From Kiritimatiellia bacterium (GTDB taxonomy: Bacteria > Verrucomicrobiota > Kiritimatiellia > RFP12 > UBA1067), in NCBI GenBank assembly GCA_017936245.1, contig JAGBFY010000048.1, positions 1-18,240 of the forward strand: a stretch of 18,240 nucleotides of DNA, read 5' to 3'. This document shows, in pieces, positions 5,538 to 14,589 of the stretch (its first letter is position 1; each line of letters opens with the position of its first letter). The position numbers and the translations under genes are program-made. Under the pieces are notes generated by a model. It saw only the letters and a program-made list of their open reading frames with translations. It did not search any database and was not told the origin of the DNA.

Positions 5538-6964
5538 TTGACCTTGCTCCGCTTGGACGCCTTTATCCCGCCGGGAAGATTCACGAGCGGCAGATTTTGA
5601 TTGTCGGGATAAAGATCCTCACCTTCATCATCCTCGGGGAAAAGCGAACTGCGCAATGCGAATAGCGAATCTTGCGAAGAACGCACCATGCGCAGCGTCT
5701 CACGGGCGAGAAACTTCTGAAGCTGCGGCTCGTAGCCGCCGGCCGCAACCTGATTCGCCGTGGAAAAATATCCTAAATAGTCAGTGGCGCAATAGGCGAT
5801 AAACGTGCGGCGGTAAGGGCTGTGCCACTTGATTTCAAGACCGAGCTCGTTGGCGAATTCTCCGGGCACTCCTACAAACGCCACGTCACCGATAGATACG
5901 CATTGGATTTCAACCGGCAGGGTGTCGCTTTCATACGACTTGCGCCAGCGGGCGCTCAACTTGGCATCGATCTTATCGATACGCCCGCCCACACGCGGGC
6001 GATCCATCATGAAACGCTGCATGTTGCGCTGAATGTCGATGATGTCGGCAATCGAACCTTCCGCAAGATTCTCCCCTACGCGCTTCGCCGCCTTAATACC
6101 CAGTTCATCGCCTTTCGGAACAAGATCACCGCAGGCACCCATCACGAACATCGCCTTTGCGCCGGTCTCTTCTTCAATGTATCTGCGGTAGAATCCCGGG
6201 AAATCGCTCGTAATGCGCAAACCGCCGTTGCCGGGCGCATGGCTCGCGAGCGGATGAGCGGCATAGTTGCCCATTACAAAAAGCGGCGCCCTGGTCACAG
6301 GATCGAAAAACGCGAGCGTACCCAATTCCTTGTCTGCAATACCCGTTGCGATTTTGTGGAGTGTACGCCGATGTGCAATGAAACTTGCGCAATTATCCGC
6401 GGTAGTGAAACGGCGGTTGCGGTTCTCGTCTCTATACGAAGAATAGAATCCCACGTATACATCCTTCCATCCGGGATTCGCCGCGAAACCGCACACGGCA
6501 TCCGCTACGGCTTTATCGAGAAATGCGAGGTAGCGTGTATCAGGATGATCGGGATCTTCCGGAAACTGATATCCGGAAGTGCTGCGTCTCGCAGACTTGT
6601 TATACATTCCCGTATGCGGCCCTCCGTGCGTATGGGTGCAGGAGACAAGCACATTCGCATCTTTGAGCCCAAGTGCTTTCGCCGCAAGCGAACGGAAGCG
6701 CTTCACGGATTCTCCATCAAGTCCGAGCAGATCGAAAGACATGATAAGCACTTTGTCGCGCCCGTCATCCACGCAAATCCCGTTCAGCTCCAGATCGTCG
6801 ATCTTGCCGACGGAAACGTCGTTGTTTCCGTAACCGGCAAGCGTTGCTCCCACATCGCACGAGATATCTTTGCGGAACCAGGCGGCCTTTACGGTTTTTG
6901 GTTCGGCGGCAACGGCAAGCGCACCGATGGCGACGGCGGCAAACACAGTCAGAGCGTTTTTCAT
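5534..6964 (-). CDS. Secreted neutral-ceramidase-fold hydrolase, probable non-ceramidase
   Basis: 476 residues with a signal peptide (MKNALTVFAAVAIGALAVAA). The neutral/alkaline ceramidase N-terminal family pattern is clear: SCTHTHGGPHTG (His111/His113/His117), GNYAAHPL (His237), a TSDFPG block at 252-257, GACGDLVPKG (276-285), GVPGEF (Glu369), and a GYFSTANQVAAGGYEP block near 398-413. Zinc ligands of the family (two His, Glu, Tyr) thus have plausible counterparts. The family's nucleophile lies in GDxSPN; here that segment is GDLVPK, with Val282 at the Ser position, and the C-terminal immunoglobulin-like domain of true ceramidases is missing. It is therefore more likely a metal-dependent hydrolase of another substrate. 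The tail (430-476) is charged and disordered-looking. Four-base overlaps join it to both neighbours; AAAGGA precedes the ATG. Confidence 0.75.
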   Translation of the reverse strand: MKNALTVFAAVAIGALAVAAEPKTVKAAWFRKDISCDVGATLAGYGNNDVSVGKIDDLELNGICVDDGRDKVLIMSFDLLGLDGESVKRFRSLAAKALGLKDANVLVSCTHTHGGPHTGMYNKSARRSTSGYQFPEDPDHPDTRYLAFLDKAVADAVCGFAANPGWKDVYVGFYSSYRDENRNRRFTTADNCASFIAHRRTLHKIATGIADKELGTLAFFDPVTRAPLFVMGNYAAHPLASHAPGNGGLRITSDFPGFYRRYIEEETGAKAMFVMGACGDLVPKGDELGIKAAKRVGENLAEGSIADIIDIQRNMQRFMMDRPRVGGRIDKIDAKLSARWRKSYESDTLPVEIQCVSIGDVAFVGVPGEFANELGLEIKWHSPYRRTFIAYCATDYLGYFSTANQVAAGGYEPQLQKFLARETLRMVRSSQDSLFALRSSLFPEDDEGEDLYPDNQNLPLVNLPGGIKASKRSKVK

Positions 6965-8769
6965 TTTGTTTTGTCCTTTATATTTTTCTTGTTCATCTTC
7001 TTCTCTTTCAGAAATACGGCCCCTTCACGACGGATCCGCCCGGGATCCATCATCGGCGGCGCAGTGACGCCACCGTATCTGTTCTCGTACAGTTCCGTCA
7101 CCTGACGTTGCACATTATAGAGGTCTATCAGTTCCCCGTAGGCAAGTACCGCATCTGGATTACGGATGTTGCGTGTGCGGTATATCGACTCGTCTATCTG
7201 TGCGCGCAAATACAGCTGACGCCACCTCCAATTCCGTCTGCAACGCGGAATTATGCCGCCGTCGATTTTCTTAGCCAGCTCAAACGCCTCCTTGGCCACC
7301 GCCGCACGACGCGATATTTCCGAACCGGGAGCGTCCCGCAGGTAAAGCGTCACCGACACTCCTGCAATCCCCTTGCGCCCTTTTATCCGCATCTGATAGA
7401 TGCTTTCGAGCTTCTTCACAAATGAAATGAAATCGGCGGGATCGGAACCCGGCAATTCCCAGTTGGCGTATTCGGCGAGAATGGAATCAACGGTCCGCGA
7501 AGGATCGACGTAAAGTCCGTTGATGACGATCTTATTCACATCCTCATAGATACCCTCCGAATACAGTGAAAAACCCATCACATACTTTTCCGCCTGTCGG
7601 AACAGACGCTCAAACCGCGCCGGCTGGGGATTGGCGCCAGTGCCGCCCCAGGGGTAGCGACCGTACATGCTGATTTCCGGGAAGGTGATCACGGGGATAT
7701 TCTTCGGCACCGGATTTTCCCGGATATATTTCGGGAAATCTCCGCCCGAATCCGCCATGATGTAATCTATCCAATCCTGCTTCTCGAGATATGCGTAAAA
7801 ACGGTCCCAGTCCTCCTTGTCAAAAAACCATGTCGAAACAATATGCTTCATGCCGGGTCCCAACGCGTTGTTGATGTCGCGGAACTTCTCGATAAGTCTG
7901 ATATAGCCGTTGCCGCCCCAAGGATAGCATTTTTCACATTTGCAGCCTCCTTCGTCATAAGGCATATACCGGCAGCCGGTAATCTGCATACCTCTGCACT
8001 GCCCGACATGGTCGGCGCGCAGCTTGAGAAGATAGTCCAGCGCGCCCGGACGCTCCGGGCATATATTGTAGTGCGTCGAACCTTTCCTCTCATAATGGTG
8101 CTGCGATCTGTACTGCTTGGGCATGGTTATAGGACCGACGTTAGATCCGCCGGGAACGGTAAGATCCACATCCATCTCTTCGGCACGACGGCTAAGCGCC
8201 AAGGACACAGCATTGAACGCAGCCTTATCGACGTCATCGGCTTTTAAAGATTCGCATACCGGATATGATATCGGATCGTGAACGGCGTTCAACCCCCAAA
8301 GCATCAGATCTTCGAAATATCGAATATACGATTCGGTTGAAGCCCGATGATAGAAGTTTTCAAAATGCCTGGCGAAATAGACCTGGCGGAACGGTTTCTT
8401 CGGAAAGAATCGGTACTCTCCGTCTGCAAGTTCGAAGCTCGTCCCGTTGAAGCGCATCGCACGCATCATCACTCCGGCGCCCGCCACCAGCGCACGAAAT
8501 CTCGCTCCGCGCACCTCTGCTCTGCCGTTTGCGACCTTGACCGCCGCATTTTCCCCTCCAAGCGATTCATCGATGACGAACATGACCTTCAGGTCGGCCT
8601 TTTTGTTGAAGGTCGACGGCATCATGCGATCCCACACCCGCGAACGCACCAACCGTCCTATGAACGCTTTTTTCTTAGGCAATGCGGAAACATCCGTCTC
8701 AATCCCGGTATACACCCCACCTTGAGCGCCCACGCTCAAAAGTGCGGCGGCGAGAACCACAATTCTCAT
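6961..8769 (-). CDS. Secreted glycoside-hydrolase-like protein (GH20/GH67/DUF4838-type layout), paralogue A
   Basis: 602 residues with a signal peptide (MRIVVLAAALLSVGAQG). Residues about 60-110 resemble the small alpha/beta domain that precedes the barrel in GH20 and GH67 enzymes (GRAEVRGARFRALVAGAGVM). From about residue 128 a barrel-like domain follows: QVYFARHFENFYH, YFEDLMLWGLNAVHDP, YDEGGCKCEKCYPWG (Cys276, 278 and 281), HIVSTWFFDKEDW, VITFPEISMYGR, and GFSLYSEGIYEDVNK (Glu405). A Cys-rich DEGGCxCxxC segment recalls DUF4838-type proteins and may bind a metal or form disulfides. The specific activity cannot be named from sequence. The C-terminus is Lys-rich (MNKKNIKDKTK). It is about two-thirds identical by eye to the gene upstream and overlaps it by four bases; the SD GGAGG lies in that gene's last codons. 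Confidence 0.7.
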   Translation of the reverse strand: MRIVVLAAALLSVGAQGGVYTGIETDVSALPKKKAFIGRLVRSRVWDRMMPSTFNKKADLKVMFVIDESLGGENAAVKVANGRAEVRGARFRALVAGAGVMMRAMRFNGTSFELADGEYRFFPKKPFRQVYFARHFENFYHRASTESYIRYFEDLMLWGLNAVHDPISYPVCESLKADDVDKAAFNAVSLALSRRAEEMDVDLTVPGGSNVGPITMPKQYRSQHHYERKGSTHYNICPERPGALDYLLKLRADHVGQCRGMQITGCRYMPYDEGGCKCEKCYPWGGNGYIRLIEKFRDINNALGPGMKHIVSTWFFDKEDWDRFYAYLEKQDWIDYIMADSGGDFPKYIRENPVPKNIPVITFPEISMYGRYPWGGTGANPQPARFERLFRQAEKYVMGFSLYSEGIYEDVNKIVINGLYVDPSRTVDSILAEYANWELPGSDPADFISFVKKLESIYQMRIKGRKGIAGVSVTLYLRDAPGSEISRRAAVAKEAFELAKKIDGGIIPRCRRNWRWRQLYLRAQIDESIYRTRNIRNPDAVLAYGELIDLYNVQRQVTELYENRYGGVTAPPMMDPGRIRREGAVFLKEKKMNKKNIKDKTK

Positions 8770-10571
8770 TTTTTATCCTCCCCGTCGAGATATTCAGACC
8801 ACGCCTTGCGGATCCGGGCGGACTCCATCATCGGGGGAGCAGTGAATCCCCCCCATGTACCTTCATACAGCTCCGTCACCTGACGCTCGGAATGGTACAT
8901 GGTGATGAGTTCGCCGTACGCCGCCATGGATTCCGGATTGCGGACGTCACGGGTACGGTAATTGGCGGCATCGATCACCGTACGCAGATAGATCTGCCGC
9001 CAACGCCAATTGGTTCGGCATCTCGGCAGAATGTCTCCGTTTATCCTGTTGGCCAGATCCAAAGCATCCATAGCGATCATCGCGCGGCGGTCAAGCTCCG
9101 CCTTGGGAGCGTCCTTCAGATAGGCGGCCACCGAGACAGCAGTGATTCCGCGTCGGCCTTTGATACGCATCAGATAAATGTCTTCAAGCATCTTGACCAA
9201 CTTGACAAATTCGGCGGGGTCGGCGCCGGGTAGCTCCCAGTTGGCATATTCGGCAAGGACCGAATCGGTTGTACGCGAAGGATCGACGCTCAAGGAGTTG
9301 ATTATGATCTTGTTTAGGTCCTCGTAGATGCCTTCAGAATACATCGAAAATCCCATCGCGACCTTTTCCTGAGCCCGGCAAAGCTGTTCGAACTTCTTCG
9401 GCAGCGGATTGGCGCCGGTTCCGCCCCACGGGAAGCGTCCGTACATGCTGATTTCCGGAAAGGTGATGACAGGAATGTTCTTCGGAATCGGATTGTCCAC
9501 AATGTACTTGGGGATGATTCCCCCGACAGAAGGAGAGCCTGCGTGACCGACCATGATGTAGTCGATCCAATCCTGCTTTTCGAGATATTCATAAAACAGT
9601 TTCCAGTCTTCCCGGTCGAAGAACCAGGTGGAGACGATGTGCTTGAGCCCCGGCTTGTACTTTTCATTGATGTCACGCATCTCCTCAATAAGTTTCACAT
9701 AACCATTGCCGCCCCACGGATAGCAATCACCGCAATGGCACCCGCCTTCATCATAAGGTCCGTACCGACAGGCGGTGTATTCAAAGCCTTTACGCTGTTC
9801 ACATGCATCGCGATGGAGATTCTTAAGATATTCCATTGCTCCCGGACGCGCAGGACAAACATTGAACACTGTAGACCCCTTCCCTTTATAATGGTGAAGC
9901 GAACGGTACTTTGACGGGAGATTTCGCGGCCCCTTATTCCCGCCGCCACGTACTGAAAGATCCACATCCAGCTCAATGGCACGAATTCCAAGCGCTTTGG
10001 ACGATGCAAGGTAGGCAACACGATCCGATTCCTTCGCCTTTGACGCATCAACAATAGGATAGGCGATCGGATCATGAACTGCGTTCATGCCCCAAAGCAT
10101 CAAATCCTCAAAATAACGAATGAATTCATCGACCGATGCGCGATGATACCAATTATCATAATGACGAGCGAAATACACCTCGCGATATTTCATCTTAGGC
10201 TCGAAGCGATACTCGCCGTCGCCCAGCTCAAAGTTCTTCGCGCTGAATTTCATGGCTCGTAGCAGCACACCCGCGCCCGCCACCACCGCACGGAACCTTG
10301 CGCCGCGCACCTCGGCCTTGCCGTCAGCGACCTTCACCACCGCGTTTTCACCGCCAAGCGATTCGTCGATTACAAACGAAACCTTCAGGTTGACGTTGGT
10401 TATGAATGTGGACGGAACCACTCGATCCCACACCCGCGAACGCACCATCCGACCGATGAAAGCCTTCTCCTTCGGCAATGCGGACACATCGGTCTCGATC
10501 CCGGTATAGACCGCGCCTGCCGCCCCCAGAGCGAAAAGCGCCGCCGACAACATAAAAATCGTCTTTTTCAT
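8766..10571 (-). CDS. Secreted glycoside-hydrolase-like protein, paralogue B
   Basis: I start at the ATG at 10571 (MKKTIFMLSAALFALGAAGA), because AAGGA lies eight bases upstream and a normal signal peptide follows; an in-frame ATG at 10610 would add 13 charged residues with no SD. The 601-residue product parallels paralogue A along its whole length: GGVYTG/GAVYTG after the signal peptide, GKAEVRGARFRAVVAGAGVL, the barrel motifs EVYFARHYDNWYH and HIVSTWFFDREDW, DEGGCHCGDCYPWG with the same three Cys, VITFPEISMYGRFPWGG, and GFSMYSEGIYEDLNK. The main difference is a Gly/Ser insertion (HAGSPSVGGI) where A has a shorter acidic loop (DSGGD), next to the likely active site. Two retained copies suggest two related substrates or linkages (inference). 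It follows the beta-helix gene after 62 bp. Confidence 0.7.
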   Translation of the reverse strand: MKKTIFMLSAALFALGAAGAVYTGIETDVSALPKEKAFIGRMVRSRVWDRVVPSTFITNVNLKVSFVIDESLGGENAVVKVADGKAEVRGARFRAVVAGAGVLLRAMKFSAKNFELGDGEYRFEPKMKYREVYFARHYDNWYHRASVDEFIRYFEDLMLWGMNAVHDPIAYPIVDASKAKESDRVAYLASSKALGIRAIELDVDLSVRGGGNKGPRNLPSKYRSLHHYKGKGSTVFNVCPARPGAMEYLKNLHRDACEQRKGFEYTACRYGPYDEGGCHCGDCYPWGGNGYVKLIEEMRDINEKYKPGLKHIVSTWFFDREDWKLFYEYLEKQDWIDYIMVGHAGSPSVGGIIPKYIVDNPIPKNIPVITFPEISMYGRFPWGGTGANPLPKKFEQLCRAQEKVAMGFSMYSEGIYEDLNKIIINSLSVDPSRTTDSVLAEYANWELPGADPAEFVKLVKMLEDIYLMRIKGRRGITAVSVAAYLKDAPKAELDRRAMIAMDALDLANRINGDILPRCRTNWRWRQIYLRTVIDAANYRTRDVRNPESMAAYGELITMYHSERQVTELYEGTWGGFTAPPMMESARIRKAWSEYLDGEDKK

Positions 10572-10633
10572 TTTGTTTTTCCTTGCTGATTTGTTCATAA
10601 ATCCGATCATACCCGTTTCACGATCTCACACCC

Positions 10634-13312
10634 TCACCTCACAATTATCCTGAACGTCTTCGGACGGTCGATGCACCAGCCTTCATCAGTGAGCACGACT
10701 CTGCCGCCATTATGTCTCAAGCGCGCAAGCTGCGTGGCGGTCAAACCATACTTTGTCGTTCCGAATCTCAGCACGCCCTTCCCAAGTTCGCCCTCATGGT
10801 CGATATTGATAAGCCCGCTGCCGGTCCACGAATTTGAGGACGAATCCGCAAACTCCAGTTTAGCGCCATCGCCAAGCACGATTGCGCTGTTGGCGGTATT
10901 GCCCTCCACCCGCAAATCGCCGAGCTTGTTCGAAGTGCCGTCAGCCGCGCCGAGCCTGCCGCCGCAAAGCGTATAGACATTGTAGATTTTTACATCATCA
11001 TAAGTTCCGTAGCCGATACCGCTCGCACCAAGACGGATTTCGCCCTTGTAGATTTCGGTCACACCGGCCTGCCCTTGCCGCCCATTTGCTAGAATCGTCC
11101 CGTCCCCATACTTGCGCATGGTCACATTGGTGGTGAGAAGATTATCCCCAGTACCGTAATAGAAATACCGGATATCGCCATTCATGACAAAGTCCGGATT
11201 GTCGTTTTCCGTAACATCGGCAATCCGCCAGTCAAACAGTCTCGAATCATTGCCGGACTGACCTTGAATCGTCAGTTGCACATCCATTTCGCTTGGACTG
11301 TCTCCGCATACCTTGATGTATGGATACTGTTCTTCATGCCCGCGAATTCCCATCATCAGCGCAACGCCCGACACGCGCCCGCCATTCTTGAGAACAATAC
11401 GCTGGACATATGTCCCAGATCCATACTGATATGAATTGATCGGATATACCACGAATTCGCCGCCGTCAACAACAACCCTCTGATCAAGCGCAATTGAATT
11501 CTTGCCGCCCATAACGAACCGGCCTCCATCGTTGACGTGAATTGCACTTCCGCCGTCGTTGTACCCCATAGGCTTGGAAGTATACACGCCATTTGTCGGC
11601 ATATACAGCTCGCCGCCGCGCTCTATGATTATTCTGCCGCAGGAAGGCAGGGATTTTACATAACCGGCCTCGTACACCTGCGATCGCACAGACGACCCAC
11701 GAACGACAAATCTCGGAGAGCCCGTCATCTCATTGTCAAAACCCTTGTTCGACAATATCCCGCTGCGAGGTACGGAAAAATAAAATCTCGGGGCACGAAT
11801 GGAAATGCCCTCTCCGTCATAGGAATTGACAACCTTAATCCTGTTATCCGATAATTGAGACTTGATCTGATCGAAATCCATGCCTTCGTAATAGGGATCT
11901 GAATCGGTCACCTTGTATGCTTCAAATACACTTCCGCTCTTGACGGCCATCGACTTTATATGATTGTCCGCCCCTACACTGAACCTGACATACACGCAAT
12001 AGAGATATCCGTTGCACTTGCCTTGGAATTGTCCGATGCGGTAATAATAATCCGAGGCCGCCTGAACTTTGCTCAAATGATAGAGTTTTGCGCTGGGCTT
12101 CCACGTATAAGCCTCCTTACCCCAAAATATTGCCGTTGCATTTGTCAAAGTATGAAGCTGTCTGTAGTGAGTATTCCTGACGGTTGCGCTATCCGATCTT
12201 ATATAGTTGTCACTTACGTATTCTTGATCCAACGGCACCTTGCTATTGTCTACAATCTTTGCAATCTCATCGCGGCCTTCTACGATCACCGTGCCGCCAC
12301 CGGAAATATTGCCGCGCAGATGGCTGTTGGTCGCAACGCCGCCGAAAAGAGTAAGCGTTCCATCTACATGGAAATTGGGCGTTGCGGCAGGCGAAGCCGC
12401 CGGTGTGGGCGACGTGACTCCTCCAATGCGACCTTCCAGATGCACATCACCCGCAACTGACACTCTATTTTCTTCAGCCATCGAAACCGCACCTGCCAGA
12501 CAGCATTCAGACTTCGCATTCACACGCTTCATTGTCAGTTGTGACACACCGTACCCGCCCTTTCCGCCATTGGGAGAGCCTGGCACTACAATGTAGGCAT
12601 ACGGATTCAATGGTGTATTACGCTCAAGCGACGCCTCCTCGATGCACATTCCTTCGTATAGCCTATTGCCGTACCACGAGTCAATCGCCTTGCCTTCCAC
12701 GTTTAAGCCATTCTGACGAAGCACAATACGAACACCCTTTGTCCAAGGATTTTTTGAATCGCCACTGGAACCACCCGTAGCCTTAAGATCTACAAACATC
12801 TGTTTTTCGCCGTTGACGATTCTGCGCTTGAAATATTCCGCCTTGAAATGATTGGGGAAGTACCAGCCACTACCGATGTTTGCCGGAATATCGCCTCGGA
12901 ATTCGACTGGCTCCCATTCATCGAGATCCATGTTTTCAAACATCAGCCTGAATGAATTCGTCGGCAGAAGCGCCTGCGTAGGATCATCAAGGGTCGACGC
13001 GACGCCATCGTTCCACGAGCGCGTGATCACGGCGGCGCAGCCGGTGACGGAAAGATCACCTGCACAGGTTACGGCATTGGAAATCTCCAGACGGCCTTCT
13101 GTCGCGATTTGGATTTTGGCGTCCGCCGCAAACGGCATTTCATCGCCCGTCAATATTATCGTATCGCCGGCGGTCGGAGATGCGATCAATGTCTGTATGG
13201 CCCCCGAAGCGTCATACTGTATTGCCACCTTACCTTCTGCCAGAGTCTCAGGCATATCGGTTGCCGCCCATTCACAGGATACGTCCGCAGCCTGCACGAG
13301 ACCCGCAAGCAT
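10634..13312 (-). CDS. Large secreted beta-helix protein with autotransporter-type repeats, start disrupted by an A10 run
   Basis: The open frame gives 892 residues from ATG 13312, but that start lacks an SD and leaves only a stub of a signal peptide (MLAGLVQAADVSCEW). An ATG at 13346 has AAAGAAAGG ten bases upstream; from it a run of ten A (13330-13339) throws the frame off by one. With nine A the product would begin MKEKKIALCVAMLAGLVQAA, a complete signal peptide in frame with the rest. The mature protein is rich in short Gly/Asn/Val strands typical of right-handed beta-helices, with an autotransporter-associated repeat near the end (YGDGTILANG, then EIYKGEIRLGAS) and the C-terminal pattern GVLRFGTTKYGLTATQLARL. 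No autotransporter barrel domain or sorting signal is seen. It is presumably a surface or secreted adhesin or glycan-binding protein of the locus. Confidence 0.7.
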   Translation of the reverse strand: MLAGLVQAADVSCEWAATDMPETLAEGKVAIQYDASGAIQTLIASPTAGDTIILTGDEMPFAADAKIQIATEGRLEISNAVTCAGDLSVTGCAAVITRSWNDGVASTLDDPTQALLPTNSFRLMFENMDLDEWEPVEFRGDIPANIGSGWYFPNHFKAEYFKRRIVNGEKQMFVDLKATGGSSGDSKNPWTKGVRIVLRQNGLNVEGKAIDSWYGNRLYEGMCIEEASLERNTPLNPYAYIVVPGSPNGGKGGYGVSQLTMKRVNAKSECCLAGAVSMAEENRVSVAGDVHLEGRIGGVTSPTPAASPAATPNFHVDGTLTLFGGVATNSHLRGNISGGGTVIVEGRDEIAKIVDNSKVPLDQEYVSDNYIRSDSATVRNTHYRQLHTLTNATAIFWGKEAYTWKPSAKLYHLSKVQAASDYYYRIGQFQGKCNGYLYCVYVRFSVGADNHIKSMAVKSGSVFEAYKVTDSDPYYEGMDFDQIKSQLSDNRIKVVNSYDGEGISIRAPRFYFSVPRSGILSNKGFDNEMTGSPRFVVRGSSVRSQVYEAGYVKSLPSCGRIIIERGGELYMPTNGVYTSKPMGYNDGGSAIHVNDGGRFVMGGKNSIALDQRVVVDGGEFVVYPINSYQYGSGTYVQRIVLKNGGRVSGVALMMGIRGHEEQYPYIKVCGDSPSEMDVQLTIQGQSGNDSRLFDWRIADVTENDNPDFVMNGDIRYFYYGTGDNLLTTNVTMRKYGDGTILANGRQGQAGVTEIYKGEIRLGASGIGYGTYDDVKIYNVYTLCGGRLGAADGTSNKLGDLRVEGNTANSAIVLGDGAKLEFADSSSNSWTGSGLINIDHEGELGKGVLRFGTTKYGLTATQLARLRHNGGRVVLTDEGWCIDRPKTFRIIVR

Positions 13313-13329
13313 CGCAACACACAGCGCTA

Positions 13330-13339
13330 TTTTTTTTTT
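13330..13339 (-). repeat. A10 homopolymer in codons 3-6 of the beta-helix gene
   Basis: The plus strand shows ten T in a row; on the coding strand this is A10 directly after ATGAAAG. As written it puts the SD-supported start (13344-13346) out of frame with the 892-residue body; A9 or A12 would restore frame. It is either a slippage-based on/off switch, a site of transcriptional slippage, or an assembly error. Confidence 0.85.
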
Positions 13340-13382
13340 CTTTCATAACTGACAACCTTTCTTTGTTGACCGTAAAATCAAA

Positions 13383-14537
13383 TCACACCCTGAGGAAAAT
13401 ATTGCGGCGGTAGAGGAACAGCAGAAACGACCACACTATGGCGATAAGACCTGCCTGAGCGAAGAAATCGGCCACAAGCGGCGGCATAATCTTGTAAAGA
13501 CCGCCGAAAAAATAGTCGAGCGCAAACGGCGTATTGAACACCGTGCGCATAAGCAGATACACGGTAATGGCGTTCATTCCTATGACTTTGAAGAAGAATC
13601 CCCAACGCCGCCATCCCTTCACATCCACTATCCAGTAGAACACGGCCAGAAGCGCGGAGGAGATTGCCGCCGTCACCAGTGCAAAGGAACTGGACCACAT
13701 GGGTTTGTTCACCGGCAGCGAACAGTCGCCGAACGCAAAAGCCATCGACAATCCGCATGCGGCAAGTAATGCGGCATAGGCGAAAAGCTGAACGGTCTTG
13801 CGTCCGCCGGAGACGCCTTTTCCCCGCAGAATGTCACCGGCAAACATTCCAAGCATGGCGTTTGCAATCATCGTAATCGTTCCCAACCCGCCTTCAGGAC
13901 GGCGGGCCGTGGTAAGGTAATTGACGTCCAGCCAACAGGCAAAAGACCACTGCCGTTCAATCAAGGGGTTCACCCCTTCCGGAGCTCCGGGCGCCACCGC
14001 AAAGCGCATCACCGCCCACATCGCGAGCAGAATCGCCGCCGCGATCGCGATCCGGATCTTCCTTCCCGCATAGATGTAGATCAACGCCGCGCCGCCCCAG
14101 GCAAGGCCTATGCGCCCGATCACACTCCAGACCCTGAAAGTGTTCCACTCCATGCTGAGGATGTTCTTCTCCAACGTACCGTCGATCACCGTCCAAAGCA
14201 TAGCCCCGAGAAGAAACAGCGTTGTTGCGCGAGCCATAACCCTTTTTGACGACTGCCATGCGGTCATGCCGCGTTCGCGCTGTTTTGCATACGAAAACGG
14301 AAAAGCGACTCCGGAAATGAACAGAAACAGCGGAAAGATGCAGTCATAAAGCCTGAGTCCATTCCCGGGAATATGTTCAAACTGCAAACCGAGCCATGAA
14401 TCCTGCCAACCGAACATGGCCAGAAAAGTCCAAAAGATGCATGGCACCGGATCCGCCAGAAATATAAAAAACATATCGAACCCCCGGAGTACATCCAGCG
14501 ATTCCAATCTGCCGCTCAAACTGTCTTTATCCATCAT
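13383..14537 (-). CDS. Membrane acyltransferase of the NagX/HGSNAT (DUF5009-like) type
   Basis: 384 residues beginning RLESLDVLRGFDMFFI at residue 10, the hallmark of this family, followed by a lumenal/periplasmic loop with FEHIPGNGLRLYDCIFPLFLFISG (His55 is the likely counterpart of the catalytic His of heparan-alpha-glucosaminide N-acetyltransferase). About ten hydrophobic segments follow, with NKPMWSSSFALVT and GMNAITVYL, both typical. Such proteins carry acyl groups from cytoplasmic acyl-CoA across the inner membrane to a sugar; the gene is first in the operon, so an acetylation step on a periplasmic sugar is plausible next to the esterases downstream (inference). Two ATGs are adjacent (14537 and 14534); no strong SD precedes either. 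The stop is 36 bp before the SD-supported start of the beta-helix gene. Confidence 0.8.
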   Translation of the reverse strand: MMDKDSLSGRLESLDVLRGFDMFFIFLADPVPCIFWTFLAMFGWQDSWLGLQFEHIPGNGLRLYDCIFPLFLFISGVAFPFSYAKQRERGMTAWQSSKRVMARATTLFLLGAMLWTVIDGTLEKNILSMEWNTFRVWSVIGRIGLAWGGAALIYIYAGRKIRIAIAAAILLAMWAVMRFAVAPGAPEGVNPLIERQWSFACWLDVNYLTTARRPEGGLGTITMIANAMLGMFAGDILRGKGVSGGRKTVQLFAYAALLAACGLSMAFAFGDCSLPVNKPMWSSSFALVTAAISSALLAVFYWIVDVKGWRRWGFFFKVIGMNAITVYLLMRTVFNTPFALDYFFGGLYKIMPPLVADFFAQAGLIAIVWSFLLFLYRRNIFLRV

Positions 14538-14553
14538 TTCAATTCATATCCGA

Positions 14554-14566
14554 AGTGTGCAACACT
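14554..14566. promoter_or_regulatory. 13-bp palindrome in the operon leader
   Basis: AGTGT-GCA-ACACT is a perfect inverted repeat with a 3-base centre. It lies between the inferred operon transcription start (about 14583) and the first start codon, so a bound protein could act as a roadblock, or the site may be a protein operator of another regulator. No direct evidence of function. Confidence 0.3.
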
Positions 14567-14589
14567 CCTGTGACAACCAATTGATCCGT

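Noticed and set aside
5822..7105. Long plus-strand ORF (427 codons) opposite the ceramidase-fold gene
   Set aside because: It is antisense to a gene with clear family motifs, has no SD, and its translation is His/Arg-rich and motif-free, as expected of a shadow frame.
10572..10633. Possible internal terminator or promoter in the 62-bp gap between the beta-helix gene and paralogue B
   Set aside because: No stem with a T-run and no hexamer pair at 16-18 bp spacing on the minus strand; I keep it as part of one operon.
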